NCBI GenBank assembly: GCA_963678235.1 | Contig: OY782766.1 | Span: 2,914,001 to 2,978,000 of the forward strand | Reading direction: 5' to 3' | Length of the DNA: 64,000 bases | Source of the DNA: JABMQB01 sp963678235 | GTDB taxonomy: Bacteria; Bacteroidota; Bacteroidia; Bacteroidales; Prolixibacteraceae | In this document: piece by piece, positions 1 to 9,121 of the stretch | Layout: every line of letters starts with the position of its first letter | Position numbering within the stretch: position 1 is the stretch's first letter | Position numbers and translations under genes: made by a program | Notes under the pieces: model-generated | The model's database searches: none | The model's input: only the letters and a program-made list of their open reading frames with translations | What the model was told of the DNA's origin: nothing

Positions 1-1
1 G

Positions 2-469
2 AAGTATAATTATTTGCTGTGGAACTATTTCCTAAAATTCTATAAATTGCCCAAAATAATCCTCACTTTTGCCCTTACACTCTTATTTTATTCCGCTCTT
101 AAATATACTAACTATGATGTTGAAATTATTTCAGCCTATTGCATGATAATGGTTGTTAGCTTAATACTATATTATTACTTTTATTATCCAAGATATATAA
201 AGATTAAAACTATTCCCGGAAAATCATTTTTACTTTTAAAAATACTTCAAGATGTTCAGGTAACGGCAACTTTTGTGGTTCAATTACCTATCTTCTTTTT
301 CAATATCAATAATGCTTATGAACTGAATTTAATCAACAACTCATATATTCTTTTTGGTATTTCGCTGGTGACCATAAGTTTTACCATTCTTATGTACGGG
401 AATTTATTTTTTCTCCCTAAAAAAATAAAAGAGCATTTTATGGAATCCTATGCTGAATTTGCGGTATAA
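2..469 (+). CDS. Multi-spanning membrane protein, 5' end outside window
   Basis: The reading frame is open to the first base, so this is the C-terminal part (about 156 residues) of a longer gene; the TTG at position 14 is not a convincing start. The visible part is very hydrophobic, with about four membrane segments separated by short loops rich in Lys and Tyr, and it ends in a short acidic tail. I do not recognise the family. It lies 101 bp upstream of an ABC-type permease and ATPase pair on the same strand, so it may belong to the same export function, but that is inference from position only. Confidence 0.6.
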   Translation, partial: KYNYLLWNYFLKFYKLPKIILTFALTLLFYSALKYTNYDVEIISAYCMIMVVSLILYYYFYYPRYIKIKTIPGKSFLLLKILQDVQVTATFVVQLPIFFFNINNAYELNLINNSYILFGISLVTISFTILMYGNLFFLPKKIKEHFMESYAEFAV

Positions 470-570
470 AAAAGAAAATGTAACAAATCCAGCTAGCCCG
501 CAACCAATAAATAAAACCAGGATTACGATTAAAACATCCAACTGTTTACGAATAATATAATCTCTATTAA

Positions 571-2043
571 ATGAAAAGAAACTTTTTTTATTTTGCTTGG
601 CGGGAACTCATCCGGTCAGCATCGCTGAAAAAAAGCATGGCGGCAAAAGGGGTAATTATATTCCTTTCCATCTATTTTTCACTTGTAGCCTTGTATATGG
701 GCTTTAACCTGGAGAACGTGATCTCCGAAAAATATCCCGACATTTCTCCAATACAGGCATTCAACTCCCTCATATTTATTTATGCAGGGTTTGAGCTTGT
801 TTTACGGATTATGATGCAAAACCTGCCAACATTTGGGTTTCAGCCATTTTTACTCATACCCGTAAAACGGAAAAGGATTGCCAATTATATGCTGAACAAA
901 TCGTTGCTACATTTTTTTAACATCCTTCCCTTATTTTTATTATTGCCTTTTACTTTAAAAGTTGCAATTCATGAGGCTCCAGCTCCGAACTTAATTGCCT
1001 GGTTTGCTTCACTTTATCTAATGGTATATGTGAACCATTACCTGGCTCTATACATCAAATGGAGGACCAACGAATCGAATGTCCTGTTTTACAGTTTCCT
1101 GGCATTGGCAGCAGCAGTTTATTGCATTGACTATTTTGCAATATTCGACATTACAGCAGCTTTTGGCCGTATCTTCGATTTTGTTTTAAACAATCCGGTT
1201 TCAGCCGTAGCATTCCCAATTTTAATCCTTCTTTTTTATCAGCTAAACAGAAAATATTTGTTAAGCAGGTTCTATTTGGATGAACTTGGCAACAAGAAAA
1301 AAGAAGAAAGCAAGCATGACTTTTCGTGGCTAAACCGTATTGGTGAATATGGCAAAATGTTGTCGCTTGAGGTAAAAATGATTACCCGGAATAAACGGCC
1401 AAGGTCAACAGCACTTCTATCCCTGATTTTTTTATTGTATGGTTTAATTATTTATCAGGACTTTGATGCTGGCAAACCGGAATTTATATTGGTATTTGGA
1501 GGCATATTTATGACAGGGATGTTTAGCATGACTTATGGGCAGTTTTTCCCATCGTGGCATGGGCGTTATTATACGTTTTTAATGGCGCAAAATGTGAAAA
1601 TGAAACAAATCCTTCAATCCGCTTTCTTCTTAATGGCAGCAACCAATATAATTTATTACCTTTTATCGCTGGGCTATATGTTTATCAGCCCAAAAGTATT
1701 GTACATCCATTTTGTTGTGATGTTGTATAATATTGGTGTAAATAGTTTTGTAATATTCGCACTCGGCTTAAACAATTTGAAGGCAATCGACCTGGAGAAA
1801 AAAGCCATGTTCAATTACCAGGGAATGGGGGCAACCCAATGGCTAATTTCTTTCCCAATTCTTTTTGGTCCAATGGTATTGTACGGACTCCTTTCATTGG
1901 TTTTTAGCAAAACCATCATCTATTTTATTTTTGGTGGAATAGGTTTGATCGGGATTATATTACACCCTTATCTAATCGATTATTTCACGAAAAAATATTT
2001 AGCCCGCAAACACAAAATGATAACCGCATATAAAAATTCATAA
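571..2043 (+). CDS. DUF5687-type ABC transporter permease
   Basis: A 490-residue integral membrane protein with about ten to twelve hydrophobic segments in two halves. They are separated by a charged cytoplasmic loop around residues 235-275 that is rich in Lys and Glu. The size, the N-terminal phrase FYFAWRELIRS and the ATPase gene starting 2 bp after the stop match the DUF5687 family of Bacteroidota, which are taken to be permeases of two-gene ABC exporters. The substrate is unknown. The ATG at 571 is followed directly by a basic, membrane-inserting N terminus. The family assignment comes from memory of the family, not from a search. Confidence 0.75.
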   Translation: MKRNFFYFAWRELIRSASLKKSMAAKGVIIFLSIYFSLVALYMGFNLENVISEKYPDISPIQAFNSLIFIYAGFELVLRIMMQNLPTFGFQPFLLIPVKRKRIANYMLNKSLLHFFNILPLFLLLPFTLKVAIHEAPAPNLIAWFASLYLMVYVNHYLALYIKWRTNESNVLFYSFLALAAAVYCIDYFAIFDITAAFGRIFDFVLNNPVSAVAFPILILLFYQLNRKYLLSRFYLDELGNKKKEESKHDFSWLNRIGEYGKMLSLEVKMITRNKRPRSTALLSLIFLLYGLIIYQDFDAGKPEFILVFGGIFMTGMFSMTYGQFFPSWHGRYYTFLMAQNVKMKQILQSAFFLMAATNIIYYLLSLGYMFISPKVLYIHFVVMLYNIGVNSFVIFALGLNNLKAIDLEKKAMFNYQGMGATQWLISFPILFGPMVLYGLLSLVFSKTIIYFIFGGIGLIGIILHPYLIDYFTKKYLARKHKMITAYKNS

Positions 2044-2045
2044 CC

Positions 2046-2750
2046 ATGATAACAGCAAAAAATTTACAAAAATCATACAATGGCACGGTTGTTTTAAACC
2101 TGGAAGAACTCACCATTAACAAAGGGGAAGTATTTGGCTTGGTTGGTAACAATGGCGCAGGAAAAACCACATTCTTTTCTTTGGTTTTAGATTTAATCAG
2201 GGCAACAAATGGGGAGGTAATCATCAACGATATTCCCGTGTCAAAATCAGAAGATTGGAAAATACATACAGGTTCTTATATTGATGAGAGTTTCACCATT
2301 GGCTACCTCACCCCCGATGAATATTTTACCTTTATTGGCGAACTTAGGGGCATGAACACTTCGGACGTAGAAAAGTTTCTTGACCGATACACTGAGTTTT
2401 TCAACGATGAAATAATTGGCAAAAAGAAATTTATCCGTGACCTTTCCAAAGGAAACCAGAAGAAAGTTGGGGTTGTAGGAGCATTAATGGGACACCCGGA
2501 AGTAATTGTTTTAGATGAACCTTTTGCAAACCTCGACCCATCTTCGCAATTCAAATTGAGGAAAATTGTGAAAGAATATGCAGAAGAATTCAAATCAACC
2601 TTTTTGATTTCGAGCCACACTTTAGATAATATTACCGACGTTTGCCAACGTATTGTCATCCTTGAAAAAGGGCAAATTGTGAAGGACGTTCAACGAACCG
2701 ATTCTACGCTTGCCGAATTGCAGGAATTCTTTACAGGTGAGGTGGTATAA
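2046..2750 (+). CDS. ABC transporter ATP-binding protein
   Basis: A 234-residue single nucleotide-binding domain. Walker A is GNNGAGKTT at about residues 34-42. The signature loop reads LSKGNQKKV instead of the canonical LSGGQ, a variant common in CcmA/YxlF-like exporter ATPases. Walker B is VIVLDEPFANLDP and the switch histidine lies in SSHTLDN. It starts 2 bp after the DUF5687 permease stop, so the two are almost certainly co-translated and form one exporter. No substrate can be read from the sequence. Confidence 0.9.
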   Translation: MITAKNLQKSYNGTVVLNLEELTINKGEVFGLVGNNGAGKTTFFSLVLDLIRATNGEVIINDIPVSKSEDWKIHTGSYIDESFTIGYLTPDEYFTFIGELRGMNTSDVEKFLDRYTEFFNDEIIGKKKFIRDLSKGNQKKVGVVGALMGHPEVIVLDEPFANLDPSSQFKLRKIVKEYAEEFKSTFLISSHTLDNITDVCQRIVILEKGQIVKDVQRTDSTLAELQEFFTGEVV

Positions 2751-2809
2751 ATTTTGAAGAATAAATTTTTATTATCATTGCAACAATAATAACTTTAACA
2801 CACAATAAC

Positions 2810-2938
2810 ATGATTTTAGAGATATTGCATCCCGATGAATTTACCCTTTTTTGGCAAATTTTTGTAACTGTGGTTTTATGCGCCATTTTCTTTTTTATAG
2901 GAAGAATGCTCTTAACTAAAAATAAAAAGAAGGGGTAA
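2810..2938 (+). CDS. Small single-pass membrane protein (42 aa)
   Basis: A short open frame starting MILEILHPDEF. It has one strongly hydrophobic segment (about residues 14-35) and a Lys-rich tail ending KNKKKG, the layout of a small inner-membrane protein with its C terminus inside. It begins 59 bp after the ABC ATPase on the same strand. The clean membrane segment and positive-inside tail argue for a real gene, but no homologue is recognised and a chance frame cannot be excluded. Confidence 0.45.
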   Translation: MILEILHPDEFTLFWQIFVTVVLCAIFFFIGRMLLTKNKKKG

Positions 2939-3100
2939 TAATATTTAATTTTTCTTCTCCTTCCTAATTGATCGGTGTAATTGTGCACTTCAAAATAAAT
3001 GAAAGGATAGGGTAATCCAAGGTTCTTAATCCTGAATCCTTGAATCCCTTTCCTTTTTTTTGTACATTTAGTTACTATTAAAATACCTATAAATTAAGGC

Positions 3101-3568
3101 ATGGACCAAGAAATAATTTCCTCAAAAGAAGCATTCAAAAAAGCAGCTGTTATTTGCAGTAAAGCAGAAAAATGCTCGCCCGATATCCGTAAGAAAATTG
3201 TTAGCTGGGGATTGGAAAAATACGATGCAGAAGCAGTTGTTGATAAACTTAAAGAAGAAAAGTATATTGATGACGGAAGGTATTGCAAAGCTTATTTTCG
3301 TGAAAAATTCAGGATCAATAAATGGGGAAAAATAAAAATTGCCTATTATCTAAAACAAAAAGGTATATCTGACAAATACATCGAAATTGGCAAAGAAGAA
3401 ATTGATCAGGATAAATACGTGGAAGCACTTCTCAAAGTAATGAAAGACAAAGCCAAAAGCATTAAGTCAAACAACAGGTTTGATAAAATGGGAAAGATCA
3501 TCCGCTTTGCCCAAACCCGTGGTTTCGAGGCGGAACTAATCCATCGGCATATGAATTCGATTTTATAA
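3101..3568 (+). CDS. recX: Regulatory protein RecX
   Basis: A 155-residue protein with the helical repeats typical of RecX, which binds RecA filaments and limits recombinase activity in the cytoplasm. Family features seen include KCSPDIRKKIVSWGL near residue 27, the VVDKLKEEKYIDDGRYCKAY stretch near residue 47, and a later ..LKQKGIS repeat. Length fits the family (about 150-160). It stands alone between the exporter genes and prfB, so it is not next to recA here. Confidence 0.88.
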   Translation: MDQEIISSKEAFKKAAVICSKAEKCSPDIRKKIVSWGLEKYDAEAVVDKLKEEKYIDDGRYCKAYFREKFRINKWGKIKIAYYLKQKGISDKYIEIGKEEIDQDKYVEALLKVMKDKAKSIKSNNRFDKMGKIIRFAQTRGFEAELIHRHMNSIL

Positions 3569-3628
3569 AATAAAAACTTTCCTTCCTTTTATTTTTTTAA
3601 TTTTACACCCCAATTAAAATATTTTGCC

Positions 3629-4718
3629 ATGGTATTAAAAGAGCAAGTGAAGAATTTAAATGATCGCCGGGATGCGTTAAGGAGGCATCTTTGACTACGA
3701 TGCGAAATTATTACAACTACAAGAAGAAGAATTAAAAACCCAGGATCCTGAGTTTTGGGAAAACCCCAAAGAAGCTGAACTTCAAATGAAAAAAATCCGG
3801 TCGATAAAAATATGGACCGATGGATTTAAGGCTGTAGATCAGGCAATGGAAGATTTTCTGGTTTTATATGAGTTTTTTGAAGCTGATGAAGCAAGCGAAA
3901 GCGAAATAGACCAGGCTTATTCAGATATCCTTCAAAAGGTTGAAGACCTGGAAGCAAAAAACATGCTTCGGAACGAAGAAGACCACCTTGGGGCCGTGTT
4001 AAAAATTAATGCCGGGGCAGGAGGAACCGAGAGCAACGATTGGGCCGATATGCTTTTACGAATGTATAGCCGCTGGGCAGAGAAAAATGGCTTCAAACTT
4101 TCCATGATGGATTTTCAAGAAGGTGATGAAGTTGGCGTAAAAAGCTGTACCATGGAAATTGAAGGCGATTATGCCTATGGCAACCTGAAAAGTGAAAACG
4201 GGGTTCATCGGCTGGTACGCATTTCCCCATTTAACGCCCAGGGAAAAAGGATGACCTCTTTTGCTTCCGTATATGTTGCACCACTAATCGATGATTCTAT
4301 TGAGATTACTGTAAACCCGGCTGACATTACCTGGGATACCTTTAGAAGTGGTGGTGCCGGAGGGCAGAATGTAAACAAAGTGGAAACAGGTGTTCGCTTG
4401 AGGCATGCACCAACAGGCATTATTATTGAAAACACCGAAAGCCGTTCGCAATTGGGCAATAAGGAAAATGCCATGCGTCTTTTAAAGTCGCAGCTATATG
4501 AACTGGAACTCAGAAAAAGACGTGAAAAAGTCGATGCTGTTGAGTCTCAAAAGAAAAAAATTGAATGGGGCTCTCAAATAAGGTCTTATGTATTGCAACC
4601 ATACAAAATGGTAAAAGACTTAAGAACCAACCATGAAACAGGAAATGTAAATGCTGTTTTAGACGGAGAAATAAACGATTTTATTAAGGCATATCTCATG
4701 GAATTCGGTGGAGAATAA
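3629..4718 (+). CDS. prfB: Peptide chain release factor 2 (programmed +1 frameshift)
   Basis: RF2 recognises UGA and UAA stop codons and triggers peptide release. Translation starts at ATG 3629, runs 21 codons to CTT 3689-3691, meets an in-frame TGA at 3692-3694, and continues after a +1 shift at GAC 3693. The product is 362 residues, normal for RF2. The second part holds the stop-codon-reading tripeptide SPF (in RISPFNAQGKR) and the catalytic GGQ motif (in SGGAGGQNVNK). A gene call that begins at ATG 3786 would lose the N-terminal domain. The gene should be autoregulated: low RF2 slows reading of the TGA and favours the shift. Confidence 0.95.
3680..3695 (+). promoter_or_regulatory. RF2 recoding signal: internal SD plus CTT-TGA-C slippery site
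   Basis: AGGAGG at 3680-3685 is followed by CAT and then CTTTGAC (3689-3695), the same 3-base spacing as in the known prfB recoding sites. The SD-like element pairs with the 3' end of 16S rRNA in the elongating ribosome and pushes it forward by one base at CTT. The strength of this SD stands out because most genes in this window have no recognisable SD. Confidence 0.93.
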
Positions 4719-4827
4719 TCCTCCATTATTTTAGAATAATTTGAACAAAATATTGTCCCCCGGTTTTCTATAAATATTAATTTATAGTATTTTTAGAACG
4801 TATCAACCATGCAAGAAAAACAATAAT

Positions 4828-7218
4828 ATGAAGAGATATATCAACCGGGAAATCAGTTGGCTTTCGTTCAACGAAAGGGTATTGCAGGAAGCTGACGATA
4901 AAAATACACCTTTGCTTGAACGTCTGAGGTTTATTGGTATTTTTTCAAATAACCTGGATGAATTTTTCAGGGTAAGGGTAGCCACTGTGCGAAGGATGGT
5001 TGACCTGGGGAAAGATGAAGAAAACCTTTTGGGGGATTATACGCCAAAACAATTGCACAAAGAAATAAGTACGATTGTAAAAAAACAACAAAAACAAGCG
5101 CAGAAAATTTATCAGGATGTAGTGGAAGAAATGGCAACAGAAGATATTTTCATGCTGAATGAAAATAACCTCAACCCATCGCAAGAAGAGTATGTAAGAA
5201 AATATTTTCACGATAAAATCCTTCCTAACCTAGTGCCGATAATGCTTACCAAGAGCCTTAAATTCCCATACTTAAGGGATCGCTCGGTTTATTTGGCAGT
5301 AAAATTATCAAAACTCGCAAATCCCGAAAAAATGGCTTATGCCCTTTTAAGGATTCCAAGTAAAAGCCTTTCCAGGTTTATGGTTCTCCCGAAAGAAGAC
5401 AACAAACAATTCGTTTTGTTAATAGACGATGTTATCCGCTTTTGCTTAAAGGACATATTCCATATTTTCACCTACGATAAGTTCGAAGCTTACACCATAA
5501 AAGTGACACGCGATGCCGAATTGGACATCGACGACGACATTTCAAAAAGCTTTATGGAAAAAATGGAGCTTGGGTTAAAAAAACGAAAAACCGGGAAACC
5601 TGTCCGATTGCTTTACGACAGTGACATACCCGAAGATTTGTTTTCTTTCATCCTGAAAAAAATGAAGCTGGATGAAGAAAATACCACCGCCGGTGGACGT
5701 TATCACAACCACCGTGATTTTATGGATTTTCCGGAAATTGGTAAACCCGAGCACTATTACAGGGCACTCGAACCTATCCGGCACAAAGACCTTCGCCCAT
5801 ACGAAAGCATTTTAAAAAAGATCAAGGGCAAAGACATCATGCTTCATTACCCTTACCAAAATTTCGGACATTTTATCGACCTTCTGCGCGAAGCTGCTAT
5901 TGATCCAAAAGTTAAAGAAATAGGCATCACAATTTATCGGGTTGCCGATGACTCCAAAGTGGTAAATGCCCTGTTAAATGCTGTTCGGAACGGAAAAACA
6001 GTAACAGTGGTTATTGAGCTCCAGGCACGTTTCGATGAAGAAGCCAATATGTATTGGTCACAAAAACTTCAGGACGAAGGGGCAACCGTAATCAATGGTA
6101 TTCCGGGGCTAAAAGTACACAGCAAATTAGCATGGATAAAACGTCAGGAAAAAGGGGAATTTGTGAATTACGCCTATATCGGAACCGGGAATTTTCATGA
6201 AGGTACTGCAAGGATTTATGCCGATGAAGGCCTGTTAACCAGCGACACACGCCTGACCGGTGAAGTTGCAAATATTTTTGATTTCTTTAAACATAATTTC
6301 CGACAATATTCTTACGAGCACCTGGTTGTAAGCCCTTTCCACATGCGAAAGTTTTTTACTTCCATGGTCGACAAAGAAATTAAACTGGCAAAGCACGGCA
6401 AAAGAGGCTTTATGATCCTTAAAATGAACAGCCTTATCGATACCAACATGATGCATAAAGTGATGGAAGCAGCCGAGGCTGGCGTTAAAATCAAACTGAT
6501 TATCAGGGGTATTATGGGCATAAAAATCGATAAACCCGAATTAGAACAAAACCTTCAGGCAATTAGTATTGTCGATAAGTTTCTGGAACATTCGCGGGTA
6601 TTTCTCTTCGGAAACGGTGGCGATGAAAAAATATACATTTCATCGGCCGATTGGATGGGCCGAAACCTGAACCGTCGAATTGAAGTTGCATGCCCTATTT
6701 ATGACCCGGAATTAAAAGAAGAGCTTAAAGAAATGTTACGCCTTCAACTGAAAGACAATACCAAGGCAAGGATTCTTGATCCGGAACTTCAAAACCTCTA
6801 TAACAGGGAAAATGTGAGTTCAAAATACAGGTCGCAGGAAGATTTTTATAATTTTATCAAATCAAAACATATCAAATCAATGAAAATTTACCACAATCCT
6901 AGATGCTCGAAAAGCAGGGCTGGACTAAAATATCTGGAAGAAAAAGGGATTTCGTTTGAAGTAAAAGAATATTTAAAAGATGGAATTACGGCACAGGAGC
7001 TTGCAGAACTAATCGCAAAAACCGGAAGGCCCGTTTTTGATTTTGTAAGGACACATGAGCAACTTTATAAAGACAATTACAAAGGCAAAGAATTTAGCGA
7101 CGAAGAATGGCTCAAAATACTAGCCGAAAACCCAAGGTTACTCCATCGACCCATTGTTGAAAACGGAGACAAGGCTGTTTGGGCACAACCCGCTGAAGAG
7201 CTGGATAAATTGATTTAG
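4828..7218 (+). CDS. ppk1: Polyphosphate kinase 1 fused to an ArsC-like reductase domain
   Basis: A 796-residue frame. Residues 1 to about 684 are a full PPK1, which makes polyphosphate from ATP: the N-terminal phrase YINREISWLSFNERVLQEA, the catalytic-histidine motif LKVHSKLAW (His431) and IGTGNFHEGTARIYAD are all present. PPK1 alone is usually about 690 residues. Residues 685-796 are a complete ArsC/Spx-like domain with the HX3CX3R motif HNPRCSKSR (Cys693) and the late LLHRPIV motif of arsenate-reductase-type proteins. The second domain starts with a Met (ATG at 6880) and no stop codon separates it from PPK1. This is either a true fusion or a recent loss of the ppk1 stop in front of an independent gene. 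A separate start at 6880 has no visible ribosome-binding site. Confidence 0.9.
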   Translation: MKRYINREISWLSFNERVLQEADDKNTPLLERLRFIGIFSNNLDEFFRVRVATVRRMVDLGKDEENLLGDYTPKQLHKEISTIVKKQQKQAQKIYQDVVEEMATEDIFMLNENNLNPSQEEYVRKYFHDKILPNLVPIMLTKSLKFPYLRDRSVYLAVKLSKLANPEKMAYALLRIPSKSLSRFMVLPKEDNKQFVLLIDDVIRFCLKDIFHIFTYDKFEAYTIKVTRDAELDIDDDISKSFMEKMELGLKKRKTGKPVRLLYDSDIPEDLFSFILKKMKLDEENTTAGGRYHNHRDFMDFPEIGKPEHYYRALEPIRHKDLRPYESILKKIKGKDIMLHYPYQNFGHFIDLLREAAIDPKVKEIGITIYRVADDSKVVNALLNAVRNGKTVTVVIELQARFDEEANMYWSQKLQDEGATVINGIPGLKVHSKLAWIKRQEKGEFVNYAYIGTGNFHEGTARIYADEGLLTSDTRLTGEVANIFDFFKHNFRQYSYEHLVVSPFHMRKFFTSMVDKEIKLAKHGKRGFMILKMNSLIDTNMMHKVMEAAEAGVKIKLIIRGIMGIKIDKPELEQNLQAISIVDKFLEHSRVFLFGNGGDEKIYISSADWMGRNLNRRIEVACPIYDPELKEELKEMLRLQLKDNTKARILDPELQNLYNRENVSSKYRSQEDFYNFIKSKHIKSMKIYHNPRCSKSRAGLKYLEEKGISFEVKEYLKDGITAQELAELIAKTGRPVFDFVRTHEQLYKDNYKGKEFSDEEWLKILAENPRLLHRPIVENGDKAVWAQPAEELDKLI

Positions 7219-7242
7219 CTCAGAAATAAAGGTTTTAGTTAT

Positions 7243-7620
7243 TCAAACCAAAGCCACTATTTTAGGCAGAAATATAATCAACCCGATTATTATCGCACTA
7301 ATAGCACTAATTAATACCCCGGCAGCGGCAAGGTCTTTAATATTTTTTATTTTTTCGTTTCGCTCGGGCGATATAAAATCACAAAGGTTTTCAACAGCGG
7401 TGTTCAATATTTCAGTGGTAATTACAAAACCTATAGCAAATATAACTGCAATCCATTCGTAAGGATGAAGTTTAATTAGGATTCCTGCGGCAACAACAAA
7501 AATTGCAACAATAAAGTGTATTCTTGCATTATGTTCTTCTTTTAACAAGGCTTTTAACCCATGAAAAGCAAATCGGAAGCTTTTTATCCTTGTTAAAAAT
7601 GAAAATTTTTCCGGTTTCAT
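7243..7620 (-). CDS. dgkA: Diacylglycerol kinase / undecaprenol kinase family
   Basis: A 125-residue inner-membrane protein with three hydrophobic segments. The family motif EILNTAVENLCDFISPE carries the conserved catalytic Glu and Asn. The N-terminal amphipathic stretch AFHGLKALLKEEHNARIH is also typical. In Gram-negatives DgkA recycles diacylglycerol to phosphatidic acid, while relatives in other phyla act on undecaprenol; the sequence alone does not decide. It converges on ppk1 with 24 bp between stops and stands alone on this strand. Confidence 0.88.
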   Translation of the reverse strand: MKPEKFSFLTRIKSFRFAFHGLKALLKEEHNARIHFIVAIFVVAAGILIKLHPYEWIAVIFAIGFVITTEILNTAVENLCDFISPERNEKIKNIKDLAAAGVLISAISAIIIGLIIFLPKIVALV

Positions 7621-7663
7621 CCTATAAAAACCTTAGTGTAAAAAGAACTAAAATAATCTTGAA

Positions 7664-8458
7664 TTATTGAATATCTAATTGCTTTTGCAAAGCAGCGGTT
7701 GCTTTCGATAATTGTTTTTCCCTTTTTATGAGTTTCGATAATTCCAACGCATCTTTAACCGCCTTTTTGTCGTAATCCTCAAGAATTATATAAAAATATC
7801 GTTTACCAAGGAACACCGCTTTCAATCGCCTTTGGGTATTATTCGCTATAAATTCAATTACCCCGTTGTCCTTTCCATCCCGATAGGTCACCTTTTCCCA
7901 TTTTACTTCCATAAAATCGCTTCTATGGTTATCCGGGCTGTCCAACGCAACTTTTTCGGTTTTTGCCTGGAGCGGACCATCGTAAACCCTCATCCCTGTA
8001 TGATCTAACCATTCTTTTCCATGGTAATTGCTTGAGATATACAATTCGCCACGCTCGTCAAGATGAATTTTAATATACGATTCGTCCCACCTTCGTTCAA
8101 AATTTTGTTTCTTATGATTGTATTGCGAATATCTATCAAACTCTGTTTTTTCTTTGGTGAAATTCTTTTCCAGTTCGGTAATCAAAGTTCGGACAGAATC
8201 GAGTTCAACTTCATTTTTTTGAAGGATGTCCCACGAAATTTCATTTTTCAGATTTTTGGCGGCATTGATTGAATAAACCGCTTTTGGGTAAAGTTTTGCA
8301 ACCGAATCCAGTTGAAGCAATGCATTGGAAGTATCCCTGTTTTCAAGCAAAAGCTTTGCTTTACTTAACCTTACCCGTGCCAAATCTTCCTGTGATGGAC
8401 CACAAGCAAACAAAACAACGGTAATTAATAAGATGGAAATATAAGTTAATAACTTCAT
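7664..8458 (-). CDS. Lipoprotein with TPR-like N-terminal region
   Basis: A 264-residue protein with a lipoprotein signal peptide: a hydrophobic stretch followed by VLFACGPSQ, with Cys19 as the probable lipidated residue. Residues about 25-110 are helical and charged, with a phrase resembling tetratricopeptide repeats (ENRDTSNALLQLDSVAKLYP). The rest alternates beta-like stretches and ends in a basic helical tail. No enzyme motif is seen and no function can be given. The gene is divergent from the downstream methyltransferase gene and probably has its own promoter. Confidence 0.7.
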   Translation of the reverse strand: MKLLTYISILLITVVLFACGPSQEDLARVRLSKAKLLLENRDTSNALLQLDSVAKLYPKAVYSINAAKNLKNEISWDILQKNEVELDSVRTLITELEKNFTKEKTEFDRYSQYNHKKQNFERRWDESYIKIHLDERGELYISSNYHGKEWLDHTGMRVYDGPLQAKTEKVALDSPDNHRSDFMEVKWEKVTYRDGKDNGVIEFIANNTQRRLKAVFLGKRYFYIILEDYDKKAVKDALELSKLIKREKQLSKATAALQKQLDIQ

Positions 8459-8519
8459 AATTCTTCATTTTCAAACAAAAATACTATTTTTTGCCTCCAA
8501 TAAAACCTTGTCTGCTATC

Positions 8520-9035
8520 ATGAATACAAATTCAGTGGAATTTTTTAAGAATATCAACCCGAAGGCAAATCTAGGCGATTGTCAATTAATAATTGTTGCA
8601 TGGAAACTAAAAACCCCGGGCAACATGGGACAAATTATCCGCTTAGCACATAATGTTGGGGCTTTGAAAGTTATTTTTGTGGATAATGGGATGAAAAAAC
8701 GAACATCGGAAATAAAGAAAACTGCAGGGTTTAGTTTTGACCAGATGGATTGGGAAGTTATAGATGAATGCAATTTTGATGAATCGGTTCCTAAAACCTT
8801 TAAACGAGTTAGCATTGAAACTTCAGATGGTGCTGAAAACATTTATGCAGTAAAACTGCCGCAAAAAGCGGTTCTTATCGTAGGCAGCGAATCAAAAGGT
8901 TTGCCTGAAGCAATTGTAAGTTCCTGCCACTACAATGTTTATATCCCGATGCCTGGCAGTTGCAAGTCTCTAAATGTCTCTCACGCTACCTCTGTTGCGG
9001 CGTTCGAATGGCTCCGGCAAACTGCTTTCCAATAA
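8520..9035 (+). CDS. TrmH/SpoU-family RNA methyltransferase
   Basis: About 171 residues from ATG 8520; an upstream in-frame TTG at 8508 adds only four residues and is less likely. SpoU-fold methyltransferases transfer a methyl group from SAM to ribose 2'-OH of tRNA or rRNA. Family motifs seen are the N-terminal KTPGNMGQIIRLAHNVGA, the middle VLIVGSESKGLP and the C-terminal MPGSCKSLNVSHATSVAAFEW, which form the trefoil-knot SAM site. It lacks an N-terminal substrate-binding extension, so the target nucleotide is not predictable. Confidence 0.85.
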   Translation: MNTNSVEFFKNINPKANLGDCQLIIVAWKLKTPGNMGQIIRLAHNVGALKVIFVDNGMKKRTSEIKKTAGFSFDQMDWEVIDECNFDESVPKTFKRVSIETSDGAENIYAVKLPQKAVLIVGSESKGLPEAIVSSCHYNVYIPMPGSCKSLNVSHATSVAAFEWLRQTAFQ

Positions 9036-9121
9036 TCCTAAAAATAATATTATTTAATTCTCAATAACTTAATTTTTATTCTATAGATATTTTCTATTTT
9101 TATAGATTATAAATAAAAACC

